NCBI GenBank assembly: GCA_036401755.1
Contig: DASWUD010000130.1
Span: 1 to 22,979, forward strand
Reading direction: 5' to 3'
Source of the DNA: DASWUD01 sp036401755
Lineage (GTDB): Bacteria; Pseudomonadota; Gammaproteobacteria; Thiohalomonadales; Thiohalomonadaceae
DNA: 22,979 nucleotides
The notes beneath the pieces are model-generated. The model did no database searches. It saw only the letters and a program-made list of their open reading frames with translations, and was not told the DNA's origin. The first letter of the stretch is position 1, and the number at the start of each line of letters is the position of its first letter. This document shows, piece after piece, positions 7,034 through 14,112 of this stretch. The position numbers were made by a program, and so were the translations under genes.

Positions 7034-7303
7034 TTACTTGCGCAGACCGAGGCGGGAAACGATGGAGCGGTAACGCTCGACATCCTTGTTCTTCAGGTAG
7101 TCGAGCAGCTTGCGGCGCTGGCTCACCATGCGCAGCAGACCACGGCGCGAATGGTGGTCATGATTGTGTTCTTTGAAGTGGCCGGAGAGCCCGTCGATGT
7201 TGGCGGAGAGCAGCGCGATCTGCACCTCGGTAGAGCCGGTGTCGGCCGCGTTCTTGCCGAACTCCGTGATGATGGAAACTTTCTGTTCGTTGGTCAGGGA
7301 CAT
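7034..7303 (-). CDS. rpsO: 30S ribosomal protein S15
   Basis: An 89-aa primary 16S rRNA-binding protein that binds the three-way junction of helices 20-22 and starts assembly of the platform. The whole sequence is canonical: MSLTNEQKVSIITEFG, then GSTEVQIALLSANIDGLSGHFKEHNHDHHSRRGLL and the C-terminal LLDYLKNKDVERYRSIVSRLGLRK. ATG start with AGGAG 10 nt upstream. It probably has its own promoter (7345-7374) in addition to readthrough from truB. In E. coli S15 represses its own translation through a structured leader; the leader here is short and such a fold was not established. Confidence 0.98.
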   Translation of the reverse strand: MSLTNEQKVSIITEFGKNAADTGSTEVQIALLSANIDGLSGHFKEHNHDHHSRRGLLRMVSQRRKLLDYLKNKDVERYRSIVSRLGLRK

Positions 7304-7344
7304 GAACTTACTGCTCCTAGCTAGAGAGACTAAATTAAACCGGT

Positions 7345-7374
7345 ATTTTAGCCGGTAACATTACCGGCAAACAA
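7345..7374 (-). promoter_or_regulatory. Probable rpsO promoter
   Basis: On the minus strand, TTGTTT (7369-7374) as -35 and TAAAAT (7345-7350) as -10, with an 18-bp spacer, about 42 bp before the rpsO ATG. An rpsO promoter at this place agrees with the E. coli arrangement. The -35 is modest, the -10 good. The spacer is entirely occupied by the palindrome listed separately. Confidence 0.55.
7351..7368. repeat. Perfect 18-bp palindrome in the truB-rpsO gap
   Basis: GCCGGTAA (7351-7358), CA loop, TTACCGGC (7361-7368): 8-bp perfect arms. No T-run follows on either strand, so it is not an ordinary intrinsic terminator. A further related copy, ACCGGT at 7339-7344, lies on the other side of the -10 box. 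It fits exactly between the proposed -35 and -10 of rpsO and would be well placed as an operator, or as an RNA hairpin in transcripts reading through from truB. Confidence 0.6.
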
Positions 7375-7400
7375 GGACAAAATCGTGTAGTGACAGCCCG

Positions 7401-8324
7401 TTATGGCACATTAAGCAATCTTTTCGGGGTGATCCGGCCGTCATCCTGCACCACCCCCACGCCGATGAACTCATGCTGCGGCGAGAAGAGGCGTACCCAG
7501 CCGTAGGTTGGAGCCTGCGGCACCACCACTGCCTGCCCCTGGCGCACGTAGTAGAGCGTGGTATCGGTCAACACCACCCCCGGCCACCCCTCCAGGGCCT
7601 GCTCCATCGGCAACAGGAAACCATCGAGCGAGTCACTCCCCTCCGCATCCACCCGCGCGCGCAGTTGATCGAGGGTCACCATCCCGTCTGCGTGGAACGG
7701 CCCCACATCGGTGCGGCGCAGCGCGCTGAGGTGGGCACCGCAACCCAATGCCTCGCCGATATCCTCGGCCAGGGTGCGGATATAGGTCCCCTTGGAGCAG
7801 TGGACGCGGATCTCCAGCTCGTCGCCGGCAAAGCGCAACAGGATCAGCTCATGGATCTGCACCTGGCGCGGCTGGCGCTCCACCTCGATCCCCTGGTGCG
7901 CCAGCTTGTAGAGCGGCTGCCCCTGGTACTTGAGGGCCGAGTGCATGGGCGGGATCTGAGTGATCTCACCGACGAACGACTCCAGCACCTCGCGCACCCG
8001 CGCCTCACTGATGACGCCCACCGGGCGGGTCTCAATCACCTCCCCTTCGGCATCGGCGCTGCTGGTGCGCACCCCCAGCTTGCAGGTGCCAATGTAGACC
8101 TTGTCGGCATCGAGCAGGTAGTAGGAGAGCTTGGTCGCTTCCCCCAGACAGATGGGCAGCATGCCGGTGGCGAGCGGATCGAGATTGCCGGTGTGGCCCG
8201 CCTTGTTGGCATTGAACAGCCGTTTGACCTGCTGCAGTGCGTTGTTGGAGCTGATGCCGAGAGGTTTGTCGAGCAATAGGATGCCGTTGACAGGGCGGCC
8301 CCTGCGCTTCTGACGACGTGTCAC
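7401..8324 (-). CDS. truB: tRNA pseudouridine(55) synthase
   Basis: Converts U55 in the T-loop of nearly all tRNAs to pseudouridine, and acts as a tRNA folding chaperone. 307 aa, normal for proteobacterial TruB. The N-terminal RRGRPVNGILLLDKPLGISSN and the catalytic motif GHTGNLDPLATGML, with the nucleophile D49, are present; further conserved blocks are KVYIGTCKLGVRTSSADAEGEV, IPPMHSALKYQGQPLYKLA and CSKGTYIRTLAEDIG. The last 60 residues form the TruB C-terminal PUA-like domain. GTG start (8322-8324) preceded by GAGGA. It begins 9 bp after the rbfA stop. Confidence 0.97.
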   Translation of the reverse strand: MTRRQKRRGRPVNGILLLDKPLGISSNNALQQVKRLFNANKAGHTGNLDPLATGMLPICLGEATKLSYYLLDADKVYIGTCKLGVRTSSADAEGEVIETRPVGVISEARVREVLESFVGEITQIPPMHSALKYQGQPLYKLAHQGIEVERQPRQVQIHELILLRFAGDELEIRVHCSKGTYIRTLAEDIGEALGCGAHLSALRRTDVGPFHADGMVTLDQLRARVDAEGSDSLDGFLLPMEQALEGWPGVVLTDTTLYYVRQGQAVVVPQAPTYGWVRLFSPQHEFIGVGVVQDDGRITPKRLLNVP

Positions 8325-8333
8325 AATGGTTCC

Positions 8334-8705
8334 TCAGTCGTTGTCCTGATCGCCGCGCTTGCCTACGGCCTTATCGATCAGGGCACTCAGGTGGGCGCCT
8401 CGTTCGATAGAGGCGTCGTAGAAAAAGTGGAGCTCCGGAATGATGCGCAGCTTCATGCGCTGGCCAAGCTCGTGACGCAGGAACCCGGCCGCATGGCCCA
8501 AGGTCGCCAGCGACTGTTCGACCGAATGTTCACCACCCAGCACCGTCACATAGACCTTGGCGTGGCTCATGTCGCGCGACACCTCCACACCCGTGACTGT
8601 GATCATGCCGACGCGGGGATCCTTGAGCTCGCGCTGGATGAGCTCGGAAAGCTCACGCTGCATCTGCTCACCCACACGCCGGCTACGACTGAACTCTTTT
8701 GCCAC
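8334..8705 (-). CDS. rbfA: 30S ribosome-binding factor A
   Basis: A 123-aa KH-like cold-shock protein that binds the 30S subunit near the 16S 5' helix and is needed for late maturation. Typical blocks are SRRVGEQMQRELSELIQRELKDPRVG, ITVTGVEVSRDMSHAKVYVTVL and LRHELGQRMKLRIIPELHFFYDASIERG. GTG start at 8703-8705. It lies 30 bp after infB and 9 bp before truB, in the usual order for gammaproteobacteria. Confidence 0.97.
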   Translation of the reverse strand: MAKEFSRSRRVGEQMQRELSELIQRELKDPRVGMITVTGVEVSRDMSHAKVYVTVLGGEHSVEQSLATLGHAAGFLRHELGQRMKLRIIPELHFFYDASIERGAHLSALIDKAVGKRGDQDND

Positions 8706-8735
8706 TGCGATTTCTGTCCTGTTTGCCCGGAGCTG

Positions 8736-11342
8736 TTACAGGGTGCGCTGGACCTGCACGCGTTCGTAGACTTCGATTTGATCACCAGCACGCACGTCAT
8801 TGTAGTTCTTGACACCGATACCGCACTCGAAACCCTGTTTCACTTCGCTCACGTCATCCTTGAAGCGGCGCAGTGATTCGAGCGCGCCTTCGTAGATCAC
8901 CACGTTGTCGCGCAGCACGCGGATCGGGTTGTTGCGCTTGATGACGCCGTCGACCACCATGCAGCCGGCGATAGCGCCGAACTTGGGCGAACGGAACACG
9001 TCGCGCACCTCGGCCAGACCGATGATCTGCTCCTTGAACTGCGGAGCGAGCATGCCGGTCATGGCATTCTTGACCTCATCGATGAGATCATAGATGACGC
9101 TGTAGTAGTGCAGGTCGACACCCTGCTCCTCGATGAGTCGCTTGGCGCTGCCATCGGCACGCACGTTGAAGCCGATGATGATGGCATCCGAGGCGGCGGC
9201 CAGATTCACGTCGGACTCGCTGATGCCGCCCACGCCGCTGGCAACGATCTTCACCCGCACCTCGTCGGTGGAGAGCTTGACCAGCGAATCGGAGATGGCC
9301 TCGACCGACCCCTGCACGTCACCCTTGAGCAGGATGTTGAGGGTATTGACCTCCCCTTCCTGCATCTGCGTAAACATATCCTCCAGTTTGGAGTGCTGCT
9401 GCTTGGCCAGCTTCACATCGCGGAACTTGCCTTGACGGAACAGCGCCACTTCGCGTGCCTTGCGTTCATCTGCCACGGCCAGTGCCTGGTCACCCGCCCC
9501 GGGTGTTCCGGAGAGGCCGAGGACCTCCACGGGAATCGAGGGACCGGCTTCGTCGATCTGATGGCCATTCTCGTCGAGCATGGCGCGCACGCGGCCATAT
9601 TCCTGGCCAGCAAGCAGGATGTCGCCCTTGCGCAGGGTGCCGCTCTGCACCAGCACCGTGGCCACCACACCACGCCCCTTGTCGAGGCGCGACTCGATGA
9701 CGAAACCCTTGGCGGGGGCATCCTTGATAGCGGTCAGTTCGAGCACCTCCGCCTGGAGCAGGATCGCTTCGAGCAGCGAATCGACTCCGGTACCCACCTT
9801 GGCCGATACCGGCACGAACATGGTGTCACCGCCCCACTCTTCGGGAACCACTTCCAGCGCCACCAGCTCATTCTTGACGCGCTCGGGGTCGGCATCCGGC
9901 TTGTCGATCTTGTTGACGGCCACTACCAGCGGCACGCCGGCGGCACGCGCATGCTGCACCGCCTCTTTGGTCTGGGGCATCACGCCGTCGTCGGCGGCCA
10001 CCACCAGAACCACGATATCGGTCACCTGCGCCCCGCGGGCACGCATCGAGGTGAACGCGGCATGGCCCGGGGTATCGAGGAAGGTGATCATCCCGCGTGG
10101 CGTCTCCACGTGGTAGGCACCGATATGTTGGGTGATCCCGCCTGCTTCGCCCGCGGCCACCTTGGTGCGACGGATATAGTCGAGCAGTGAGGTCTTGCCG
10201 TGGTCGACATGGCCCATGATGGTCACCACCGGAGCGCGGGGCAGCATTTCACCGACAGACTCGGCGCTCTCCATCACCTCCTGTTCGAGGGCGTCCTCCA
10301 TGAGCAGTTTGGCCTTGTGCCCCATCTCCTCAACAAGGATCGCGGCGGTCTCCTGATCGAGCACCTGATTGATGGTAACCATCGAGCCCATCTTCATCAT
10401 GGCGCGAATCACTTCTGCCGCCTTAACCGACATGCGCTGTGCCAGCTCGGCGACGGTGATGGTCTCGGGAATATTGACCTCGCGCACTACCGGTGCGGTC
10501 GGTTTTTCAAAGCCGTGACGGGGGGCACTTGGCACCGCTGCCTTGCCCCGCTTCTTGTTGCGGCGCCCAGCGATGCCGCCACTGACGTGCAGCTCGTCAT
10601 CCTCGATACGTCCCCAACCCTTGCCCTTTTCGCTGGCCCCCTTACCCTTGCCGCTCTTGGCAGCTTTGGCCGAGCGCTCCTCTTCCTGTTCCTTGGCACT
10701 CTTAACGGGTTTAACGGCCTCACCCTTGCGGTGTTCGGCTACGGGTTTGGCGGCCACCGGCTTGGCGGCTACAGGCTTGACTGCGGCAGGCTCCACCTTG
10801 CTTTCTACGGCACGGCGCAGCTCCTCTTCGGCGGCGCGGCGGCTCTCTTCTTCGACCATGCGGCGCGCTTCCTCAGCGGCGCGGAGTGCCTCTTCTTCAG
10901 CGCGGCGGCGTGCCACCTCGGCGGCCTTGGCTGCGGCATCAGCCTGGATCTGATCCTCCAGACGCTTGGTGATATCCTCGTCGATGTGGTGGCTTTCTTC
11001 CTCGACTTCGGCCACCGCGCGCTTTACGTAGGTACGTTTCTTGCGCACCTCGACAGTGACGGTTTTGCCCTTGCCAACACTGGCGCTTTGTTTGAGCTCG
11101 CTGGTGGTGCGACGCTTCAAGGTGATCTTCTTCGGGCCGGTGTCCTCTTCCTCGCCCACGGGTTCGCTGCTGGCGGCACCGTGCTTGTGACGCAGGTGAT
11201 CCAGCAACTTCACCTTGTCGTCATCACCGAGAAGATCGTTCGCTCCCATCACATTGACCCCTGCCTCTTTCAATTGAATAAGCAGGCGATCGACGGGAAC
11301 CCCAATCGTCTCGGCGAAATGTGTGACGGTAACCTCTGACAT
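8736..11342 (-). CDS. infB: Translation initiation factor IF-2
   Basis: GTPase of 868 aa that brings formyl-Met-tRNA to the 30S subunit and drives subunit joining. Layout: IF2-N helical domain (1-52, MSEVTVTHFAETIGVP), a long charged linker (about 55-285) rich in Ala, Glu, Arg and Lys with a probable helical tract at 125-182 and a KPVAA repeat at 189-201, a second IF2-N-like domain (about 288-345), then the G domain with G1 GHVDHGKT (377-384), DTPGH (423-427), NKID (477-480) and SAKVG, and finally the C-terminal domains that bind fMet-tRNA. ATG start at 11340-11342 behind GGGAG. It is 59 bp downstream of nusA. The initiator tRNA it uses is encoded about 2.2 kb upstream in the same direction. 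Confidence 0.98.
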   Translation of the reverse strand: MSEVTVTHFAETIGVPVDRLLIQLKEAGVNVMGANDLLGDDDKVKLLDHLRHKHGAASSEPVGEEEDTGPKKITLKRRTTSELKQSASVGKGKTVTVEVRKKRTYVKRAVAEVEEESHHIDEDITKRLEDQIQADAAAKAAEVARRRAEEEALRAAEEARRMVEEESRRAAEEELRRAVESKVEPAAVKPVAAKPVAAKPVAEHRKGEAVKPVKSAKEQEEERSAKAAKSGKGKGASEKGKGWGRIEDDELHVSGGIAGRRNKKRGKAAVPSAPRHGFEKPTAPVVREVNIPETITVAELAQRMSVKAAEVIRAMMKMGSMVTINQVLDQETAAILVEEMGHKAKLLMEDALEQEVMESAESVGEMLPRAPVVTIMGHVDHGKTSLLDYIRRTKVAAGEAGGITQHIGAYHVETPRGMITFLDTPGHAAFTSMRARGAQVTDIVVLVVAADDGVMPQTKEAVQHARAAGVPLVVAVNKIDKPDADPERVKNELVALEVVPEEWGGDTMFVPVSAKVGTGVDSLLEAILLQAEVLELTAIKDAPAKGFVIESRLDKGRGVVATVLVQSGTLRKGDILLAGQEYGRVRAMLDENGHQIDEAGPSIPVEVLGLSGTPGAGDQALAVADERKAREVALFRQGKFRDVKLAKQQHSKLEDMFTQMQEGEVNTLNILLKGDVQGSVEAISDSLVKLSTDEVRVKIVASGVGGISESDVNLAAASDAIIIGFNVRADGSAKRLIEEQGVDLHYYSVIYDLIDEVKNAMTGMLAPQFKEQIIGLAEVRDVFRSPKFGAIAGCMVVDGVIKRNNPIRVLRDNVVIYEGALESLRRFKDDVSEVKQGFECGIGVKNYNDVRAGDQIEVYERVQVQRTL

Positions 11343-11401
11343 GTATACAACTCTCCCAACCTAAGTCTTACTGCAAGCCCTGCTTTGTATGCGACGGCTT
11401 T

Positions 11402-12898
11402 TCATTCGTCGCCGGCAAACCAGGGTTCGCGCGCCTTCATGATCAATTGTGCGGCGCGCGTCTCATCCATGCCCTCGATATCGAGCAGATCGTCCACCGC
11501 CAGTTCGGCCAGATCGTCCATTGTCTTGATGCCGCGCGTCGCCAGAATGTCGGCGAGCCGGGAATCCATCCCTTCCATCTCCAGCAGATCCTGGGAAGGC
11601 TCCTCATCGCTATGCTCCTCGCGACTGATCTCGCGGGTCACCAGCACATCCTTGGCGCGGGCACGCAACGCCTCGACGATATCCTCATCGAACTCTTCGA
11701 TCTGCAACATTTCGTTGACCGGTACATAGGCCACTTCTTCGATGCTGGAAAAGCCCTCCTGCACCAGAATGGTGGCAACATCCTCGTCGACGTGGAGGTT
11801 CTCCATGAACATGGTGACCAGTGCCTTGGCCTCGGCCTCGCTCTTCTCCTCGGCCTGTGCCTCGGTCATTACATTCAAGGTCCAGCCGGTCAATTCGCTG
11901 GCCAGACGCACGTTCTGGCCATTGCGGCCGATGGCTTGGGAGAGCTGCTCCTCGGCCACGGCGATATCCATGCTGTGGGCATCCTCATCGACCACGATGG
12001 AGAGCACTTCGGCAGGTGACATGGCGTTGATAACAAATTGCGCCGCATTATCGTTCCACAGAATGATATCGATGCGCTCACCGTTCAGTTCGTTGGTCAC
12101 CGACTGTACACGCGAACCGCGCATTCCCACGCAGGCCCCCACCGGATCGATACGTGAATCGTTGGAACGCACGGCGATTTTGGCGCGCAACCCCGGGTCG
12201 CGTGCCGCTGCCATGATATCAATCAGTCCATCACCCACTTCAGGCACTTCCAGCTTGAACAGTTCGATAAGGAACTCGGGGGCAGTGCGACTGACGAACA
12301 GCTGCGGGCCGCGCGGTTCATGACGCACATCGTAGAGATAGCCGCGCAGGCGATCACCACTGCGCACCTGTTCACGGGCGATCAGCTGATCACGCGTCAC
12401 CAACGCTTCGATGTTGTTACCCAGATCGAGAATGATATTGCCGCGTTCGACACGCTTGACTGTGCCACTGATCAACTCGCCCTTGCGCGATTTGTAGGCA
12501 TCGACCACCTGGGCACGCTCTGCCTCGCGCACCTTCTGCACGATCACCTGTTTGGCGGTCTGCGCAGCGATACGGCCGAAGGAGACCGATTCGATCTGCT
12601 CTTCGACGTAATCGCCAGGCTGGATTGAGGGGGTATCGATGCGCGCCGCGCCGAGGGTGATCTGGCGCTCGGGGAACTCCAGCATCTGGCTCTCGCTGTC
12701 ATCCACCACCAACCAACGGCGGAAGGTGTCGTAATCGCCGGTTGCGCGATTAATCGCAACGCGAATGTCGACATCGGTACCGTAGCGTTTCTTGGTCGCC
12801 GTCGCCAAGGCAATCTCGATCGCCTCGTAGATGATCTCTTTCGCCACACCCTTTTCGTTGGAGACAGCGTCTACAACCAGGAGAATCTCTTTATTCAT
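11402..12898 (-). CDS. nusA: Transcription termination/antitermination factor NusA
   Basis: Binds RNA polymerase and nascent RNA, and modulates pausing, intrinsic termination and antitermination. 498 aa from MNKEILLVVDAVSNEKG (ATG 12896-12898); a longer frame to 12913 only adds five residues and overlaps the Shine-Dalgarno GAGAGG. Domains in order: N-terminal RNAP-binding domain (about 1-130), S1 (about 135-200, GTVKRVERGNIILDLG), KH1 with GMRG, KH2 with GRNG, and two acidic helix-hairpin repeats at the C-terminus (AR1/AR2, with LLEMEGMDSRLADILATRGI and LLDIEGMDETRAAQLI). AR repeats are typical of proteobacterial NusA. Given that NusA acts on terminators, its own operon leader ending in one (13421-13443) is suggestive of feedback control. 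Confidence 0.98.
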   Translation of the reverse strand: MNKEILLVVDAVSNEKGVAKEIIYEAIEIALATATKKRYGTDVDIRVAINRATGDYDTFRRWLVVDDSESQMLEFPERQITLGAARIDTPSIQPGDYVEEQIESVSFGRIAAQTAKQVIVQKVREAERAQVVDAYKSRKGELISGTVKRVERGNIILDLGNNIEALVTRDQLIAREQVRSGDRLRGYLYDVRHEPRGPQLFVSRTAPEFLIELFKLEVPEVGDGLIDIMAAARDPGLRAKIAVRSNDSRIDPVGACVGMRGSRVQSVTNELNGERIDIILWNDNAAQFVINAMSPAEVLSIVVDEDAHSMDIAVAEEQLSQAIGRNGQNVRLASELTGWTLNVMTEAQAEEKSEAEAKALVTMFMENLHVDEDVATILVQEGFSSIEEVAYVPVNEMLQIEEFDEDIVEALRARAKDVLVTREISREEHSDEEPSQDLLEMEGMDSRLADILATRGIKTMDDLAELAVDDLLDIEGMDETRAAQLIMKAREPWFAGDE

Positions 12899-12949
12899 CA
12901 CACAGCCTCTCACCGCTTACTGCCAGCGTCCCTTGAGCGGGAAACCCCA

Positions 12950-13408
12950 TTACCATTTTGGAACCAAATGCGCCTTTTCGATCTGATCGAGCGACAGCCG
13001 GTACTCCGAACCGTCCACTTCCAGCACCACCACCTCATCGTCGCCGATGCCGCGCAGCAGCCCGGTGAACTTGCGCCGCCCCTGTAGCGGGGTACGCAGC
13101 CGCACCTGTACCTCACTGCCGACGAAGCGCCGGTAATGCTCGGCGGTAAACAGCGGCCGATCCAACCCCGGCGAGGAGACCTCGAGGGTATAGTGGCCAT
13201 GGATAGGATCCTCCACATCGAGCACCGCACTGACCTGATGACTCACTTTCTCGCAATCATCCAGTGTGATCCCGGCAGCGCTGTCGATGTAGATACGCAG
13301 CATCGAGTGTCGCCCCTGGGCGATGTGCTCGACACCCACCAATTCATAGCCCAGCGCGCTTACCGCGGGCTCGATGATGTCGTGCAACTGTTGGCTGGCC
13401 CGTCCCAT
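12950..13408 (-). CDS. rimP: Ribosome maturation factor RimP
   Basis: A 152-aa 30S assembly factor that binds near S12. Two domains: N-terminal alpha/beta (about 1-85, ALGYELVGVEHIAQGRHSMLRIYIDSAAGI, then CEKVSHQVSAVLDVEDPI and SSPGLDRPL) and a C-terminal Sm-like barrel (about 90-152, ending IEKAHLVPKW). I start it at ATG 13406-13408 (MGRASQQL), five nt after a GGGG tract; GTG at 13412-13414 in the same frame is an alternative. Further in-frame ATGs at 13451-13453 and 13442-13444 would extend it through the leader terminator and have no ribosome binding site. It is the first gene of the rimP-nusA-infB-rbfA-truB unit. Confidence 0.96.
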   Translation of the reverse strand: MGRASQQLHDIIEPAVSALGYELVGVEHIAQGRHSMLRIYIDSAAGITLDDCEKVSHQVSAVLDVEDPIHGHYTLEVSSPGLDRPLFTAEHYRRFVGSEVQVRLRTPLQGRRKFTGLLRGIGDDEVVVLEVDGSEYRLSLDQIEKAHLVPKW

Positions 13409-13420
13409 CTTCACCCCGAA

Positions 13421-13443
13421 ATAAAAAATGGGCCGAAGGCCCA
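13421..13443 (-). terminator. Intrinsic terminator in the rimP leader (candidate attenuator)
   Basis: Minus strand TGGGCC-TTC-GGCCCA followed directly by TTTTTT. The 6-bp GC-rich stem (13429-13443) and U-tract make a textbook intrinsic terminator, yet it lies after the rimP promoter and only about 12 nt before the rimP start, so it would cut transcription of the operon unless bypassed. I recall a 'rimP leader' RNA family described from premature-terminator surveys of gammaproteobacteria; this looks like the same kind of element. Confidence 0.85.
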
Positions 13444-13471
13444 TCTCATGCATACCACATAAACCGGATAT

Positions 13472-13500
13472 ATTATAACGTATTGATTTTATACGTTCAA
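13472..13500 (-). promoter_or_regulatory. Sigma-70 promoter for the rimP-nusA-infB operon
   Basis: Minus strand TTGAAC (13495-13500) as -35, 17-bp spacer, and a perfect TATAAT (13472-13477) as -10. The predicted start of transcription is near 13465, giving a leader of roughly 57 nt that holds the terminator at 13421-13443 before rimP. It lies just downstream of the tRNA-fMet terminator, so the translation-factor operon has its own start site. Confidence 0.8.
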
Positions 13501-13525
13501 TCAACCCGCCCGGAGCCCGGGTAGC

Positions 13526-13553
13526 AAAAAGCCCCGATTAACGGGGCTTTTTT
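13526..13553. terminator. Intrinsic terminator after tRNA-fMet
   Basis: GCCCCG (13531-13536), loop ATTAA, CGGGGC (13542-13547), flanked by A5 on the left and T6 on the right, so it can work in both directions. In the minus direction it begins 13 nt after the CCA end of the tRNA and closes that transcription unit. Confidence 0.9.
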
Positions 13554-13559
13554 ATAATT

Positions 13560-13636
<77 letters not shown>

Positions 13637-13650
13637 ACTGATAGGGGCGC

Positions 13651-13679
13651 ATTCTATATGCCTGGGGCCAGGTTATCAA
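13651..13679 (-). promoter_or_regulatory. Promoter of the initiator tRNA gene
   Basis: Minus strand TTGATA (13674-13679), 17-bp spacer, TAGAAT (13651-13656), followed by the discriminator GCGCCCC. A GC-rich discriminator is typical of stable-RNA promoters under stringent (ppGpp/DksA) control. Transcription should start near 13643, a few bases before the tRNA 5' end. Confidence 0.82.
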
Positions 13680-13721
13680 GTTAAAGGTTTGGTTTATTTT
13701 CACGGACGCGCCCAGGAAGGG

Positions 13722-14039
13722 TCAGCTGCGCCGAAAATAGTGGCGCAGATCGTAGCGGTAGATAAATCCCGGCAGGGCAAACACCATGAAAATGCAGAAG
13801 GTGACCACGTAGAACTCCCACCCCTGGGGATAGCGCTCGCCATTAAGCTTCTGCTCCAGCCCCAATGCCACGACTCCGGTCAACAGATAGAGCAGCAGCC
13901 ATTCGCCCCAGCGCCACCAGCCGCGTTTGACGCCTTGGGCCGGGCGCACCACCAACAGGAGACGATCGCTCAACCAGGGGAGGTTGGCGCAAACGAGCGC
14001 GACGGCAATGAGAAGCCAGGCGGCGACGGTGGCGGACAT
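13722..14039 (-). CDS. DUF2818 family membrane protein
   Basis: A 105-aa protein with three predicted membrane helices, about residues 5-20, 46-61 and 74-93, and a basic C-terminus (RYDLRHYFRRS). The sequence NLPWLSDRLLLV, the WRWGEWLLLYLL tract and NGERYPQGWEFYVVTFCIFMVFALPGFIYRYDLR match the DUF2818 family as I know it; that family is commonly found directly after nuoN in beta- and gammaproteobacteria. Function is unknown; the conserved position suggests a link to complex I assembly or stability. ATG at 14037-14039 with GAGG upstream, 73 bp after nuoN. Confidence 0.85.
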   Translation of the reverse strand: MSATVAAWLLIAVALVCANLPWLSDRLLLVVRPAQGVKRGWWRWGEWLLLYLLTGVVALGLEQKLNGERYPQGWEFYVVTFCIFMVFALPGFIYRYDLRHYFRRS

Positions 14040-14112
14040 GGAGACCTCGGAACAACGGATTCGCGGGGCGCCACTACACCATAAATGGCGGGTCTACGCA
14101 AACGCCGTCAGG

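Noticed and set aside
5054..7324. A 756-codon plus-strand open frame across pnp and rpsO
   Set aside because: It is exactly antisense to two certain genes. Its Gly/Asp/His/Ala-rich composition is what the complement of GC-rich biased coding sequence gives, and it has no recognisable domain.
7351..7368. Palindrome before rpsO as a truB terminator
   Set aside because: No T-run on the 3' side in either orientation, so it does not meet the intrinsic-terminator pattern.
7473..8279. 268-codon plus-strand frame opposite truB
   Set aside because: Antisense shadow of truB without protein family similarity.
9108..11339. Two long plus-strand open frames opposite infB (9108-10190 and 10200-11339)
   Set aside because: Shadows of the infB reading frame; composition is low-complexity Leu/Gly/His and no family or ribosome binding site supports them.
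13409..13504. Longest-frame start of rimP (at 13504)
   Set aside because: It would begin upstream of the mapped -35/-10 promoter, so it cannot be on that transcript, and the added residues do not match RimP.
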